A stretch of 64,000 nucleotides of DNA from Roseburia sp. (lineage in GTDB: Bacteria; Bacillota; Clostridia; Lachnospirales; Lachnospiraceae), in assembly GCA_026168605.1 (NCBI GenBank), contig JAPFDX010000034.1, forward strand, positions 138,887-202,886, written 5' to 3'. Below the pieces are notes generated by a model. The model was not told the origin of the DNA. It did no database searches and saw only the letters and a program-made list of their open reading frames with translations. Positions 33,617-42,946 of the stretch are shown here, one piece after another. Positions within the stretch are counted from its first letter, which is position 1. Each line of letters begins with the position of its first letter. The position numbers and the translations under genes are program-made.

Positions 33617-35257
33617 ATGATTAGTACGAGCAATGTAACGTTACGAATCGGCAAAAAGGCATTATTTGAAGATGTCAGCATCAAATTTACGGAGGGAAGC
33701 TGCTACGGTCTGATCGGCGCCAATGGAGCCGGCAAATCCACATTTCTCAGGATTTTGTCCGGACAGTTGGAGCCGACCTCAGGCGAAGTCATCATCACGC
33801 CGGGACAGCGTCTCTCTTTCTTACAGCAGGACCACTTCAAATATGACAGCTTTACTGTGCTGGACACTGTCATTATGGGAAACAAGCGTCTCTATGACAT
33901 CATGAAGGAAAAAGACGCGATCTATATGAAGGAGGATTTCACGGACGAGGACGGCATCCGCGCCAGTGAGCTCGAGGCAGAGTTTGCCGATATGGACGGC
34001 TGGAACGCGGAGGCGGACGCCGCCACCCTGTTAAACGGGCTCGGCATCCCGTCCGAGGAGCACTACACGATGATGGCGGATCTGCCGGGCGCGCTGAAGG
34101 TCAAGGTACTGCTCGCGCAGGCGCTTTTCGGCAATCCGGATATCCTGCTCCTCGACGAGCCGACCAACCACCTGGATCTCGATGCGATAAGCTGGCTGGA
34201 GGAGTTTCTCATCAATTTTGAGAACACGGTCATCGTCGTTTCCCACGACCGCTATTTCCTGAATAAGGTCTGCACGAACATTGCGGATATCGACTACGGA
34301 AAGATTCAGCTCTACGCCGGAAACTACGATTTCTGGTACGAGTCCAGCCAGCTCCTCGTAAAGCAGATGAAGGAAGCGAACAAAAAAAAGGAGGAGAAGA
34401 TCAAGGAGCTCCAGGAATTTATCTCCCGTTTCTCCGCGAACGCCTCCAAGTCCAAGCAGGCGACCTCCAGAAAGCGCGCGCTCGAGAAGATCCAGCTCGA
34501 CGAGATCCGCCCGTCCAGCCGCAAATATCCTTATATCGACTTCCGTCCAAACCGCGAGATCGGAAACGAGGTGCTCACGGTGGAGGGTATCACCAAGACG
34601 ATCGACGGCGTGAAGGTGCTCGACAACGTTTCCTTTATCGTCGGTCACGATGACAAGATCGCCTTTGTGGGCAGCAATGAGCTCGCCAAGACAACCCTGT
34701 TTAAAATCCTCACCGGTGAACTGGAGCCGGATTCCGGCACTTACAAGTGGGGCGTGACGACAAGCCAGTCCTACTTCCCGAAGGACAACACGGAGATTTT
34801 CGACACCGATCTTCTGATCGTCGACTGGCTGACGCAGTACTCGGAGATCAAGGACGCCACCTATGTGCGCGGTTTCCTCGGACGTATGCTGTTTGCCGGG
34901 GAGGACGGCACCAAGAAGATGCGCGTGCTCTCCGGTGGTGAGAAGGTTCGTGTCCTGCTCTCCCGCATGATGATCATGGGCAGCAACGTCCTGATCTTAG
35001 ACGAGCCGACCGACCACCTTGACATGGAATCCATCACCGCACTCAACAACGGACTGATCAAATTCCCGGGCGTTATCCTGTTTGCGTCCCGCGACCACCA
35101 GGTCGTTCAGACAACCGCAAACCGTATCATCGAATTCCTGCCGGACGGCACCTTTATCGATAAGGTTTCCAGCTATGACGAGTATCTGGAAAATGATGAG
35201 ATGGCGAGAAAGCGTCAGGTTTACTCCATGTCTGCGGAGGAAGAGGGAGATAATTAA
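33617..35257 (+). CDS. ABC-F ATPase, YbiT/YkpA type
   Basis: 546 residues with two nucleotide-binding domains. Similarity runs along the whole length with E. coli YbiT and B. subtilis YkpA (MISTSNVTLRIGKKALFEDV; SRFSANASKSKQATSRKRAL). NBD1 is canonical: GANGAGKST, LLDEPTNHLD, VVSHDRYFL. NBD2 is altered: Walker A reads GSNELAKTT, and the switch histidine is arginine (FASRDHQ), though LILDEPTDHLDME keeps the catalytic glutamate. ABC-F proteins act on the ribosome; this housekeeping subgroup's exact role is unclear. The ATG at 33617 follows TAGGAG; the track adds 27 upstream codons. It has its own promoter and terminator. Confidence 0.92.
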   Translation: MISTSNVTLRIGKKALFEDVSIKFTEGSCYGLIGANGAGKSTFLRILSGQLEPTSGEVIITPGQRLSFLQQDHFKYDSFTVLDTVIMGNKRLYDIMKEKDAIYMKEDFTDEDGIRASELEAEFADMDGWNAEADAATLLNGLGIPSEEHYTMMADLPGALKVKVLLAQALFGNPDILLLDEPTNHLDLDAISWLEEFLINFENTVIVVSHDRYFLNKVCTNIADIDYGKIQLYAGNYDFWYESSQLLVKQMKEANKKKEEKIKELQEFISRFSANASKSKQATSRKRALEKIQLDEIRPSSRKYPYIDFRPNREIGNEVLTVEGITKTIDGVKVLDNVSFIVGHDDKIAFVGSNELAKTTLFKILTGELEPDSGTYKWGVTTSQSYFPKDNTEIFDTDLLIVDWLTQYSEIKDATYVRGFLGRMLFAGEDGTKKMRVLSGGEKVRVLLSRMMIMGSNVLILDEPTDHLDMESITALNNGLIKFPGVILFASRDHQVVQTTANRIIEFLPDGTFIDKVSSYDEYLENDEMARKRQVYSMSAEEEGDN

Positions 35258-35306
35258 AAGACCTGCAAATATCTATGAAATATTGCAATTTTATGATAAT
35301 GGATAG

Positions 35307-35344
35307 AAAAACGCGTCTGTGCATTTATGCGCAGGCGCGTTTTT
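35307..35344. terminator. Bidirectional terminator between ABC-F and NlpC/P60 genes
   Basis: AAAAACGCGTCTGTGC and GCGCAGGCGCGTTTTT form a long stem with one or two mismatches and flanking A/T runs, between convergent genes. Confidence 0.85.
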
Positions 35345-35405
35345 CATCTTTTGAAATCATGGTTATTTTTGTATGATTTCAGAAAATATAAATATTTTTG
35401 TAAGT

Positions 35406-36704
35406 TTAGAAAATCCTCCGCACTGCGATGACCTCACGGTAGGTCACCGGAGACGTCAGGGTGATTCCCGTCCGCTCATTGCTCGCGTGAAGCAGCGTAT
35501 TATTTCCCGCGTAAATTCCGATGTGTCCGCTGTAACACACAAGATCGCCCGGCTGTATCTCCGAGAGGCTCACCGCATATCCGGCGCTTCTCTGTGCCGT
35601 CGAATTGCGCGGCAGCTTTACACCGAACGCCGCATACACGCTCTGCACAAATCCCGAGCAGTCCGCGCCGTTCGTCAGGCTCGTCCCGCCAAAAACATAG
35701 GGATTTCCGAGAAACTGCATTCCGTAATTGACAACTGCCTGTCCGTTGGAGACATTTCCTATCGGTGTGGAAACGCCACCGCCACTGTTTCCGGCACCGC
35801 CGCCGGACGGACGCGATGCGCCGGACGGATTTTTCGCCGCCTGCTCTTTTTTGCGCTTTGCGGCTTCCTCCGCCTCTCTGGCACGTCTCGCCTCCTCTGC
35901 CGCTCTTGCCGCAGCCTGACGCTCCGCCTCCTCTCTGGCGAGACGTTCTTCCTCCTCCGCCTTGGATTCCGCATGGGTGTACTCCGTAGAGAGCGTGACA
36001 TAATCGGAAGATATATAGCCATCCCCCTCCACAGTTGCCACCTTCACCCAGCCCTCCGTGGATTCATCGAGCACCACCAGATCATCGCCCTCCGGAAGCA
36101 TTGTGAGGATCTTCGCGTCCGTCGTCGGTTCACTGCGGACAAACAGCGTGGTCGTTGTCACTGTCGCATACCGCGTACTCACTGCGCGCGCCAGCCCCTC
36201 ATCGCCGACCACGACGTACTCCGCTTTGACATAACCCTCCACGTTTCCGGAAACAATTTTGTACCAGCCATCCTCGGTCGTCTCGAAAACCGTCGCTGCG
36301 GAATTGTCATAGAGTTTACCGAGCACCTCGCTCTCCGTGTTCGGCAGCGCGCGGACATTCACATAATTGTTGACCTGTGCAATCGCAATATCGGCATATT
36401 CCGACGCCACGACCGGAACCTCATGTTCCCGGGCTGTCGCCACTTCCGTCTCCTCTGCTGTGCCATGGTCCACAGACCGCCCTGCCATCTCATCCATGGC
36501 AGATGCAAGATCCACGCCGTTGTTCTGCTCTGCCTGCGCAGCCGCATTTTTTTCATTCAGCTCCTCCGAAAACATATGGATCACTCCCGCCACCGGTCCC
36601 GTTCCACGGTTCCGCTCTGCGGCGTTTATGTAGGAAGCACCCGCTGCTCCAAAAGCAATTCCTCCGGCAAGCAGTATTGTCAGAAGTCTCATTCTCTGTT
36701 TCAT
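35406..36704 (-). CDS. Secreted NlpC/P60 peptidoglycan hydrolase with SH3 domains
   Basis: 432 residues. A signal peptide (about 1-30) is followed by two bacterial SH3 domains (NVRALPNTESEVLGKLYDNS and FVRSEPTTDAKILTMLPEGD). An Ala/Glu/Arg-rich coiled segment and a Gly/Ser linker come next. The C-terminal NlpC/P60 domain has the catalytic cysteine in NGADCSGFVQSVY, a histidine in YSGHIGIYAGNN and HASNERTG after it. It cuts stem peptides in the wall, probably during growth or separation. The ATG at 36704 follows GGAGG; the track start is 11 codons too early. A WalR-like box lies upstream. Confidence 0.94.
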   Translation of the reverse strand: MKQRMRLLTILLAGGIAFGAAGASYINAAERNRGTGPVAGVIHMFSEELNEKNAAAQAEQNNGVDLASAMDEMAGRSVDHGTAEETEVATAREHEVPVVASEYADIAIAQVNNYVNVRALPNTESEVLGKLYDNSAATVFETTEDGWYKIVSGNVEGYVKAEYVVVGDEGLARAVSTRYATVTTTTLFVRSEPTTDAKILTMLPEGDDLVVLDESTEGWVKVATVEGDGYISSDYVTLSTEYTHAESKAEEEERLAREEAERQAAARAAEEARRAREAEEAAKRKKEQAAKNPSGASRPSGGGAGNSGGGVSTPIGNVSNGQAVVNYGMQFLGNPYVFGGTSLTNGADCSGFVQSVYAAFGVKLPRNSTAQRSAGYAVSLSEIQPGDLVCYSGHIGIYAGNNTLLHASNERTGITLTSPVTYREVIAVRRIF

Positions 36705-36740
36705 TGTCTTTCCTCCAAACATCATTTTGTGTCCCAACTT

Positions 36741-36757
36741 GTTACTTATTTGTTACA
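36741..36757 (-). promoter_or_regulatory. Possible WalR (YycF) box
   Basis: On the minus strand TGTAAC-AAATA-AGTAAC. The WalR consensus is two TGTWAH half-sites five bases apart; the first half matches fully and the second has one mismatch. It lies 37 bp before the start of a wall hydrolase, the type of gene WalRK controls. WalRK itself is not in the window. Confidence 0.35.
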
Positions 36758-36831
36758 AGTTTGTTTCATTTGTATGATGTTTGCATTTTAACAGAGAATC
36801 CGACGCAAATCTACAAGCAGATTCTTCCAAC

Positions 36832-36873
36832 AAAAAGACGGTGCGCGAAAAAACTTCCACACACCGTCTTTTT
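36832..36873 (-). terminator. Terminator after the CBS-ACT gene
   Basis: AAAAAGACGGTG and CACCGTCTTTTT form a 12-bp stem. On the minus strand it follows the stop at 36879 and ends the hisH-hisF-ung-CBS run. Confidence 0.88.
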
Positions 36874-36878
36874 GACAC

Positions 36879-37517
36879 TTACTTCTGATCGTTATATTTT
36901 ACATCACGGACGTCATAGCCGCGCCGCTCCAGCGCGCGCACCACACGTTCAAAATCCGGTGCTTCCACACGCAGAAATACCTCCATCAGGTCAAGCACCT
37001 CCGTTGGGATCACCATCATATTGCAGATGTCCCCGCCCTCTTTGTAAATGAGTTCACAGATTTTTCCAAGGACACCCTTGATATCATAGGTATAGATCGC
37101 CATCGAATTGTGTTTATTTCCAAATATTTTCTGATATTCCTTAAACACTGCCTGCTGCGTGACAATCCCAAGCAGCACGTTGTTGTCGCCGGTGATCGGA
37201 ATAAAACGGACTTTGGAGGTGATAAACTTTGCTGCTGCCTCCTCGATCCTGGTGTTCTCGCTGATGGTGTCAATCTTCGTTTTCATAAACTCCTGCACCT
37301 TTTTCGCGACAAACTCATCTTTTGTGCCCTGGAAGTTCTTGAAATATTCCTCGAACATATACTGCTTCGACAACACCCCGACAAACTCCCTGCCGTTTAC
37401 CACCGGCAGAGAAAGCAGCCCTTGCTCGTCAATAATGCGCATCGCCTCCTCCACCGTGTTGTCCACGCTGATGCACGCCAGTCTGCTAAACGGCATCATA
37501 ATCGCTTTTACTCTCAT
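36879..37517 (-). CDS. CBS-pair protein with C-terminal ACT-like domain
   Basis: 212 residues. Two CBS motifs (about 5-130: NTVEEAMRIIDEQGLLSLPV and RIEEAAAKFITSKVRFIPIT) are followed by an ACT-like fold (YDIKGVLGKICELIYKEGGD). The architecture is like AcuB-type proteins and usually binds adenine nucleotides or amino acids. The target is unknown. The ATG at 37517 follows GGAGG with eight bases; the track uses an upstream GTG. It is the last gene of a tight minus-strand group with ung, hisF and hisH. Confidence 0.85.
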   Translation of the reverse strand: MRVKAIMMPFSRLACISVDNTVEEAMRIIDEQGLLSLPVVNGREFVGVLSKQYMFEEYFKNFQGTKDEFVAKKVQEFMKTKIDTISENTRIEEAAAKFITSKVRFIPITGDNNVLLGIVTQQAVFKEYQKIFGNKHNSMAIYTYDIKGVLGKICELIYKEGGDICNMMVIPTEVLDLMEVFLRVEAPDFERVVRALERRGYDVRDVKYNDQK

Positions 37518-37529
37518 AACTCGCACCTC

Positions 37530-38207
37530 CTATATATTTTCAATCTGCCAGTCGATGGGATCGATTCCATGTTCCTTCAAAAATTCATTTGCCTTGCTAA
37601 AATGCCCGCACCCGAAAAATCCGCGGTATGCCGACAGTGGGCTCGGATGGGGCGCTTTTAAAATCAGATGCTTTGGATTCGTCAGCATCGGTATCTTCAT
37701 CTGCGCCGGTCTGCCCCATAAAAAGTAGACGATCGGACGATCCTGCGCGTTCACCGCCTGGATCACCGCATCCGTAAACTGTTCCCAGCCTTTCCCCTGA
37801 TGGGAATTTGCCTGATGTGCCCGCACGGTCAGAACCGTATTCAAAAGCAGTACGCCCTGATCCGCCCATTTTTTCAGGTATCCGTTATTCGGGATGTAGC
37901 ATCCCAGATCATCGTGAAGCTCCTTATAAATATTCTGCAGGGACGGCGGTATCTCCTTCTGTTCCGGGAGCACAGAAAAGGACAGACCATGTGCCTGATT
38001 GACATTATGGTATGGATCCTGCCCAAGCAGAAGCACCTTCACCTTGCTAAGGGGCGTAAAGTGAAATGCATTGAAAATATCATCTGCGGGCGGATAAACC
38101 ACCGCCCGGCTGTATTCCTCCCGCACAAACTGATACAACTCGCGGTAATATGGTTTCCGAAACTCTGCCTCCACCGCCGGCAGCCAGTCATTCTCTATCA
38201 TTGACAT
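37530..38207 (-). CDS. ung: Uracil-DNA glycosylase
   Basis: A 225-residue family 1 UDG that removes uracil from DNA. The catalytic water-activating loop is GQDPYHNVNQAHGLSFSV and the DNA-intercalation loop is HPSPLSAYRGF. VYFLWGRPAQ and LLLNTVLTV are also conserved. The second ATG of the track ORF (38207) is spaced nine bases from AAGGAGG, while the first abuts the site, so I use 38207. Confidence 0.96.
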   Translation of the reverse strand: MSMIENDWLPAVEAEFRKPYYRELYQFVREEYSRAVVYPPADDIFNAFHFTPLSKVKVLLLGQDPYHNVNQAHGLSFSVLPEQKEIPPSLQNIYKELHDDLGCYIPNNGYLKKWADQGVLLLNTVLTVRAHQANSHQGKGWEQFTDAVIQAVNAQDRPIVYFLWGRPAQMKIPMLTNPKHLILKAPHPSPLSAYRGFFGCGHFSKANEFLKEHGIDPIDWQIENI

Positions 38208-38231
38208 CCTGCACATCCTCCTTATATCTTC

Positions 38232-38993
38232 TTATCTGCGCACGGGTACGCCGCGACCTCCAAGATATTCTTTCAAATCTGCAATTTCCAGTTCCTTATA
38301 ATGAAACAGTGACGCCGCCAGCGCCGCATCTGCACCTCCGGCAGTCAGGGCATCATAAAAATGCTCTTTTGTTCCTGCACCTCCCGACGCGATCACCGGA
38401 ATACCAACATTCTCCGCGATCTGCCTGGTCAGCGCAATGTCATATCCCGCCTTCGTTCCGTCACCGTCCATACTGGTCAGCAGGATCTCACCCGCGCCCA
38501 GACGTTCCGCCTGCATCGCCCATTCCACCGCATCCAGTCCCGTATCGATCCTGCCGCCGCACTTATACACATTCCAACCCAGACTATCCTCACGCCTTCT
38601 CACATCGACTGCCACCACCACGCACTGGCTGCCGAACTTATCCGCAGCCTCCGCGATCAGATCCGGCCGGTCAAGCGCCGAAGAATTGACGGAAATCTTG
38701 TCCGCGCCCTCACGCAGAAGCGCTCTGAAATCCTCCACCGTGCGGATCCCTCCGCCAACTGTAAAAGGAATGAACACCCTCTCCGCCACACGGCGCACCA
38801 TATCCACCACGGTTCCCCGCGCATCCGAGGTCGCTGTGATATCCAGAAATACAAGTTCATCGGCTCCCGCCTTATCATAGGCTGCCGCGATCTCCACCGG
38901 ATCTCCCGCATCTCTTAAATCAGCGAAATGAACCCCTTTTACCACGCGCCCATTGTTCACATCCAGACATGGAATAATTCTTTTTGTAAACAC
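38232..38993 (-). CDS. hisF: Imidazole glycerol phosphate synthase cyclase subunit
   Basis: 253 residues, the standard length, forming a (beta/alpha)8 barrel. The catalytic aspartates are in [16 protein letters not shown] and [11 protein letters not shown]. It uses ammonia from HisH to form IGP and AICAR in histidine synthesis. The N-terminus [11 protein letters not shown] is typical. hisH ends 11 bp upstream, so the two subunits are made together. Other his genes are not in the window. Confidence 0.96.
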   Translation of the reverse strand: MFTKRIIPCLDVNNGRVVKGVHFADLRDAGDPVEIAAAYDKAGADELVFLDITATSDARGTVVDMVRRVAERVFIPFTVGGGIRTVEDFRALLREGADKISVNSSALDRPDLIAEAADKFGSQCVVVAVDVRRREDSLGWNVYKCGGRIDTGLDAVEWAMQAERLGAGEILLTSMDGDGTKAGYDIALTRQIAENVGIPVIASGGAGTKEHFYDALTAGGADAALAASLFHYKELEIADLKEYLGGRGVPVRR

Positions 38994-39004
38994 AGGAAAG
39001 CCTC

Positions 39005-39622
39005 CTATATCTGTGCAAAATTTTTCAGTATCTGCAAGCCTGCCGCCCCGCTTTTTTCCGGATGAAACTGACAGGCGAAAATCCGGTCTTTTTCCACGGA
39101 GGCATGGATCTCCACGCCATACTGCGTGACAGCCTTCACGACCGCCAGATCCTGCGCTTTCAAATAGTAGGAGTGCACAAAATACACATACGGCTGCCCT
39201 CCCTGACCGGTGGGAATATCCCGAAACAGCCTGCCCTGACCGCGGAGTTCCAGCGAATTCCAGCCAATGTGCGGGATCTTAAGTCCTTCCTGACCGGGAA
39301 TCCGCAAAATCTCTCCATCCAGAAGATGCAGCCCTTCCACGCCGCCGCTCTCCTCGCTTCCGGCAAAGAGAAGCTGTAAGCCCAGACAGATGCCAAGAAG
39401 CGGCTTTTCCTTCTCTGCCACCTCTTTTACCACCTTATCCAGCTCATATTTCTTCATCTGCTCCATCGCCATGCCAAACGAGCCGACTCCTGGAAGCACG
39501 ACGCGCGCTGCGCGCATAATTTCATCGCGCTTTCTGGTGATCACACATTCCTCTCCAAGCGCGGCAAACGCCTTTTCCACACTCCGCAGATTGCCGGCGT
39601 CATAGTCAATAATCGCAATCAT
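39005..39622 (-). CDS. hisH: Imidazole glycerol phosphate synthase glutaminase subunit
   Basis: A 205-residue class I glutamine amidotransferase. The triad is the cysteine in [12 protein letters not shown] plus the histidine and glutamate in [23 protein letters not shown] at the N-terminus is characteristic. It supplies ammonia to HisF. Confidence 0.96.
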   Translation of the reverse strand: MIAIIDYDAGNLRSVEKAFAALGEECVITRKRDEIMRAARVVLPGVGSFGMAMEQMKKYELDKVVKEVAEKEKPLLGICLGLQLLFAGSEESGGVEGLHLLDGEILRIPGQEGLKIPHIGWNSLELRGQGRLFRDIPTGQGGQPYVYFVHSYYLKAQDLAVVKAVTQYGVEIHASVEKDRIFACQFHPEKSGAAGLQILKNFAQI

Positions 39623-39636
39623 CCGTCTCTCTCCAT

Positions 39637-41058
39637 CTATTCTGCAGCATCTGCCATATATCCGGCATCTGCCAGCACCTCACCCAGCCGGGCAGAATAC
39701 TCACCTCTGTCCTCGATCGCATACAGCTCAAGCGCCCGCTCTCCGGTCATTCCAAAACTGCTTAACGCACCCTCCGTCTGTGTTCTCAGTTTCTCTAACT
39801 CTCCGGTACACCCGTACTCCTGCGCGCTTATCTCATACTTTTCACATCTGCCCACCGCGCGGACCAGCGAATCCAGCGCCATATCATAGATTCCAGCCTC
39901 CATAAATGTCTGGTAAGCGTCATACTCTCCCGCAACATTTCCGATCAGACGGTACTTCTCATACACCGCAATATCCTGTTCCCGGATATCCAGACCGGAA
40001 ACCTGCTGATACGCCTCGGCATAATTGCCAAGCGCAAACTGCTTCCCTGCATTTTTCATGCTTGAGGAATAGCCAAACAGATTTGTTCCGAGCAGTACAA
40101 GAACCAGAAAAGAAGCCGCCATTGCAAAACAGAGGATCACCGGCTTTTTCGGCAGCGGCGGCGCATTATCCGGCTCCTGCGGCTTTTTCATTCTTGCTTT
40201 TTTCGCCTTCTGCTCCATCCGCGCAGCCTTTGCCCGTTCCTTTTTCTCTGCCTTTTCCGCTTTTTTCTTTGCTTTTTTCGCCGCCTTCTCCTGTTTCTTT
40301 CTCGCCTCTGCCTCCTCTTCTGTCTCTGCAACTGCGGACGACTCCGGCTCTGTCGTCTCACTGCTGCCCCCCTCTAACTCCTGAAGCAGACGGAGATCCT
40401 CCTCCGACAAGCCATCTGCATCTGCCGGCGAAAAATCTGACGCCGGCTCCGGTTTCTCTACTGCCCCACCGCTTTCTTCCAGTTCTTCCTCTCCAAAAAG
40501 AATCCGCGATATTTTCTTTAGAAATCCCGACGATTTCTTCTTTTCCTTATCTTTTACAGCCTCTGTCTCCGGTTCTTTTTCTCCCGGTTCTCCGGCAGAT
40601 CCCTCCTCAAAATCCAAAGACAATATGTCATGCGGCGCTTCTTCACTCGCCGCCAGATCCGAGGATCCGAGGATATCCGCAAGCGCTGCCCCCGCAGATC
40701 CCAGCACATCCTCCAGTGTGTCTTTTGCCTTGCCTGCTTCGTCCTTTGCCGCTGTTCCCGCATCGCCCGTCCCAACTTCTGACAACATCCCGTCATCGCC
40801 GAGGTTTAATCCCCCAAGCAAGTCATCCAGACTGGTATCCTCATCTGACACATCCGAAAAATCTGACGCTGTCTCATCTGGATCCTCCTGCTGACCGCTC
40901 TCCGCAAGCTCCTGCTCAAACTGCCGCATAAATTCGTCTGCATTCCCACCGGAGAGAAAATCATCATCAAAAGAATCGAAATCCCCATCCTTCTTCTCTC
41001 CGTCATCCTCTTTCATAGAATTCAATAATTCATCCAGATAATCTTCTGTATTGCCCAT
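39637..41058 (-). CDS. Acidic, lysine-tract, single-span membrane protein
   Basis: 473 residues. The first ~255 are highly acidic and low in complexity. They include a short basic helix (SSGFLKKISRILFGEEE) and repeated LDDLLGGL or DILGSS-like segments. A dense Lys/Ala/Glu coiled stretch (about 255-305) precedes one membrane span (ILCFAMAASFLVLVLLGTNLF). About 120 outside residues with TPR-like helices follow (GKQFALGNYAEAYQQVSGLD). No family is recognised; the layout suggests a long disordered cytosolic arm. The ATG at 41058 follows GGAGG. It lies 15 bp before hisH in the same direction. Confidence 0.75.
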   Translation of the reverse strand: MGNTEDYLDELLNSMKEDDGEKKDGDFDSFDDDFLSGGNADEFMRQFEQELAESGQQEDPDETASDFSDVSDEDTSLDDLLGGLNLGDDGMLSEVGTGDAGTAAKDEAGKAKDTLEDVLGSAGAALADILGSSDLAASEEAPHDILSLDFEEGSAGEPGEKEPETEAVKDKEKKKSSGFLKKISRILFGEEELEESGGAVEKPEPASDFSPADADGLSEEDLRLLQELEGGSSETTEPESSAVAETEEEAEARKKQEKAAKKAKKKAEKAEKKERAKAARMEQKAKKARMKKPQEPDNAPPLPKKPVILCFAMAASFLVLVLLGTNLFGYSSSMKNAGKQFALGNYAEAYQQVSGLDIREQDIAVYEKYRLIGNVAGEYDAYQTFMEAGIYDMALDSLVRAVGRCEKYEISAQEYGCTGELEKLRTQTEGALSSFGMTGERALELYAIEDRGEYSARLGEVLADAGYMADAAE

Positions 41059-41087
41059 CCGGCACCTCCATAGCTTAAATCTAATTT

Positions 41088-41114
41088 GGGGATGTGATGT
41101 TACATCACACCCCC
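41088..41114 (-). terminator. Hairpin after cheV
   Basis: GGGGATGTGATG pairs with CATCACACCCC, with one bulge and a three-base loop. The T run on the minus strand is weak, so termination may be partial. Confidence 0.6.
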
Positions 41115-41128
41115 TCTTCACTTCCGTC

Positions 41129-42037
41129 TCACTCCATGCTCTTGTCAATCAGACTGTCAATCGCTTCCACAAGGCTTCCGATCTCGGGCTTGGTCAACTG
41201 CGCATCCGCCCCGAGCTGTTCTCCCTTGATCCGCATCTCCCGGTTCACAAGCGATGAGAAAATGATCACCGGTATGCGCTTCATCGCATCATCCGACTTT
41301 ACCAGCTTCGTCAGACGGTGTCCGTCCATCAGCGGCATCTCAATATCTGTAATGACACAGTGCACTTTCTCCCTGACGCTGCCCTCTTTCTTAAACTCCG
41401 TGAGCTTATCCCATGCCTCCTGACCATTCATCGTGACGATCAGATTCGTATATCCCGCCTTCTTCAGACAATCAGTGATAAGCCTGCTAAGGAGCGGGGA
41501 ATCCTCCGCGATCAGAATCGGGGATTCACAGCGCTCACGCTCTGTCATATTGTCAATATCCGATACTTTCAGTCCGGTCTCCGGGCTGATATCCGATACA
41601 ATCTTCTCAAAATCAAGGATGATGATCAGTTCCTTTCCCATCTTAATCACACCGGTGGAAGCACTGTTCTCCTCGGTATTGATCGTAGCGTCCGGCTTGA
41701 TGATGGATTCCCAGGACACGCGATGGATCCCGATCACCTGATCCACATGAAATGCAATATTTAACTTATTGAAATTCGTAATGATAAACAGACCCTTATC
41801 GTCTTCCGGCGCCGGCATTCCCAGACACTTTTTCAGATTAACAACCGAAATCATGGTATCACGCGGCATAAAAATACCCTCGATACTCGGATGTGCATTC
41901 GGCACCGGAGTCACTGGCTGATATGTCAAAATCTCTTTGATCTTCGCCACGTTAATACCGTAATGGTTTCTGCCCAGCGTAAACTCCAAAACCTCCAGCT
42001 CATTCGTTCCTGATTCCAAAAGAATATTTGTATCCAT
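41129..42037 (-). CDS. cheV: CheV-type chemotaxis coupling protein
   Basis: 302 residues. A CheW-like domain (about 10-160; FTLGRNHYGINVAKIKEIL and PSIEGIFMPRDTMISVVNLK) joins a response-regulator receiver (about 172-300) with the phospho-acceptor in VITDIEMPLMDGHRLT. CheV couples chemoreceptors to CheA and tunes adaptation. Its presence implies chemoreceptors and CheA elsewhere. It is probably monocistronic. A TATAAT box sits about 45 bp upstream of the start. Confidence 0.9.
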   Translation of the reverse strand: MDTNILLESGTNELEVLEFTLGRNHYGINVAKIKEILTYQPVTPVPNAHPSIEGIFMPRDTMISVVNLKKCLGMPAPEDDKGLFIITNFNKLNIAFHVDQVIGIHRVSWESIIKPDATINTEENSASTGVIKMGKELIIILDFEKIVSDISPETGLKVSDIDNMTERERCESPILIAEDSPLLSRLITDCLKKAGYTNLIVTMNGQEAWDKLTEFKKEGSVREKVHCVITDIEMPLMDGHRLTKLVKSDDAMKRIPVIIFSSLVNREMRIKGEQLGADAQLTKPEIGSLVEAIDSLIDKSME

Positions 42038-42116
42038 TCCGTTCTCTCCTCCTGCGTACTCTTACCGCAATACTTGTCCGTATTATAGCACAATAAGATT
42101 AAAATTGCATTATTTT

Positions 42117-42857
42117 TCAATTATTTTCTAAAACTATTTGATAATTTCCGTCTGTCGTCACAAAAAGTTCTACACCCTCTACTGTCTCCACATCCGCCGG
42201 AATCTGAAACAGTAGCACAGCCTCTTCTGTCTCTCCCACCTGCAATGTGAGATCCAGTGCGGAAAAATCACCCGGCAAAACCGTCTGCTCCGACGGACTC
42301 GTGATATCTCCATTCAGTAGCACCTGAAACTGCGGCATAACCGACAAATAGTCAACTTCAGCCGATTCCGTTCCGGTGTTCGCAACATCAATCCGCAAAA
42401 CAAGATACTGTCTTCCGGCATCCGGATAAAGTGCATAATAGCTTCCTTCCATATAGCTGTCTGTAAGCTCCGCTCCCGCATAGGTAAGCACGATATTCTG
42501 CCCACCAAAAAGCTCGTCCAGTGTCGCCGGCGTATACGCTGTCTCTGCACTGGTCTCTGTCCCCTCCGGCTCTGCTGTCTGCTCCTGCTGCACCGTTTCC
42601 GTCGCTTCTGCCGCCGGAATCTGTGTACTCTCCTCCGGCACTTCCGTCTCCGCCGTACCGGTTTCTTCCACCGGAGTCTGCACCACGGACAGTCCCTCGT
42701 TCTGGTAGGTGTTATACTTTGTCACAATATGCGCTGAATAATTTGCGATCAGCTTCTGTTCATTCTCCGTGAGTTCATATGGTTCTTCCCCACATCCGCT
42801 CATCAGTGCGGCCGCCATCATCGCCGCGATTGTCATCTGTACTCTCGTTCTTCTCAT
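42117..42857 (-). CDS. Lipoprotein with DUF4352-like domain
   Basis: 246 residues. The signal ends in a lipobox (AAALMSGCGEE). A Thr/Glu/Pro-rich linker (about 60-110) follows, then an immunoglobulin-like domain of DUF4352 type (DAGRQYLVLRIDVANTGTES; LLFQIPADVETVEGVELFV). The ATG at 42857 follows GAGGGG. It is exported and lipid-anchored. Its role is unknown. Confidence 0.75.
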   Translation of the reverse strand: MRRTRVQMTIAAMMAAALMSGCGEEPYELTENEQKLIANYSAHIVTKYNTYQNEGLSVVQTPVEETGTAETEVPEESTQIPAAEATETVQQEQTAEPEGTETSAETAYTPATLDELFGGQNIVLTYAGAELTDSYMEGSYYALYPDAGRQYLVLRIDVANTGTESAEVDYLSVMPQFQVLLNGDITSPSEQTVLPGDFSALDLTLQVGETEEAVLLFQIPADVETVEGVELFVTTDGNYQIVLENN

Positions 42858-42946
42858 ATGACCCCTCACAAAATATCATTTACTATACCTATGTTAGCAT
42901 TTTAAGGAAAATATAGCAACACCAAAATCCCATCCTATCTATTTTA

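Noticed and set aside
35373-36791. 472-aa plus-strand ORF
   Set aside because: It is antisense to the NlpC/P60 gene and runs through its promoter region; it has no coding features.
39906-40931. 341-aa plus-strand Pro/Ser-rich ORF
   Set aside because: It is a shadow of the acidic Glu/Lys-rich gene on the other strand; it has no ribosome site or recognisable domain.
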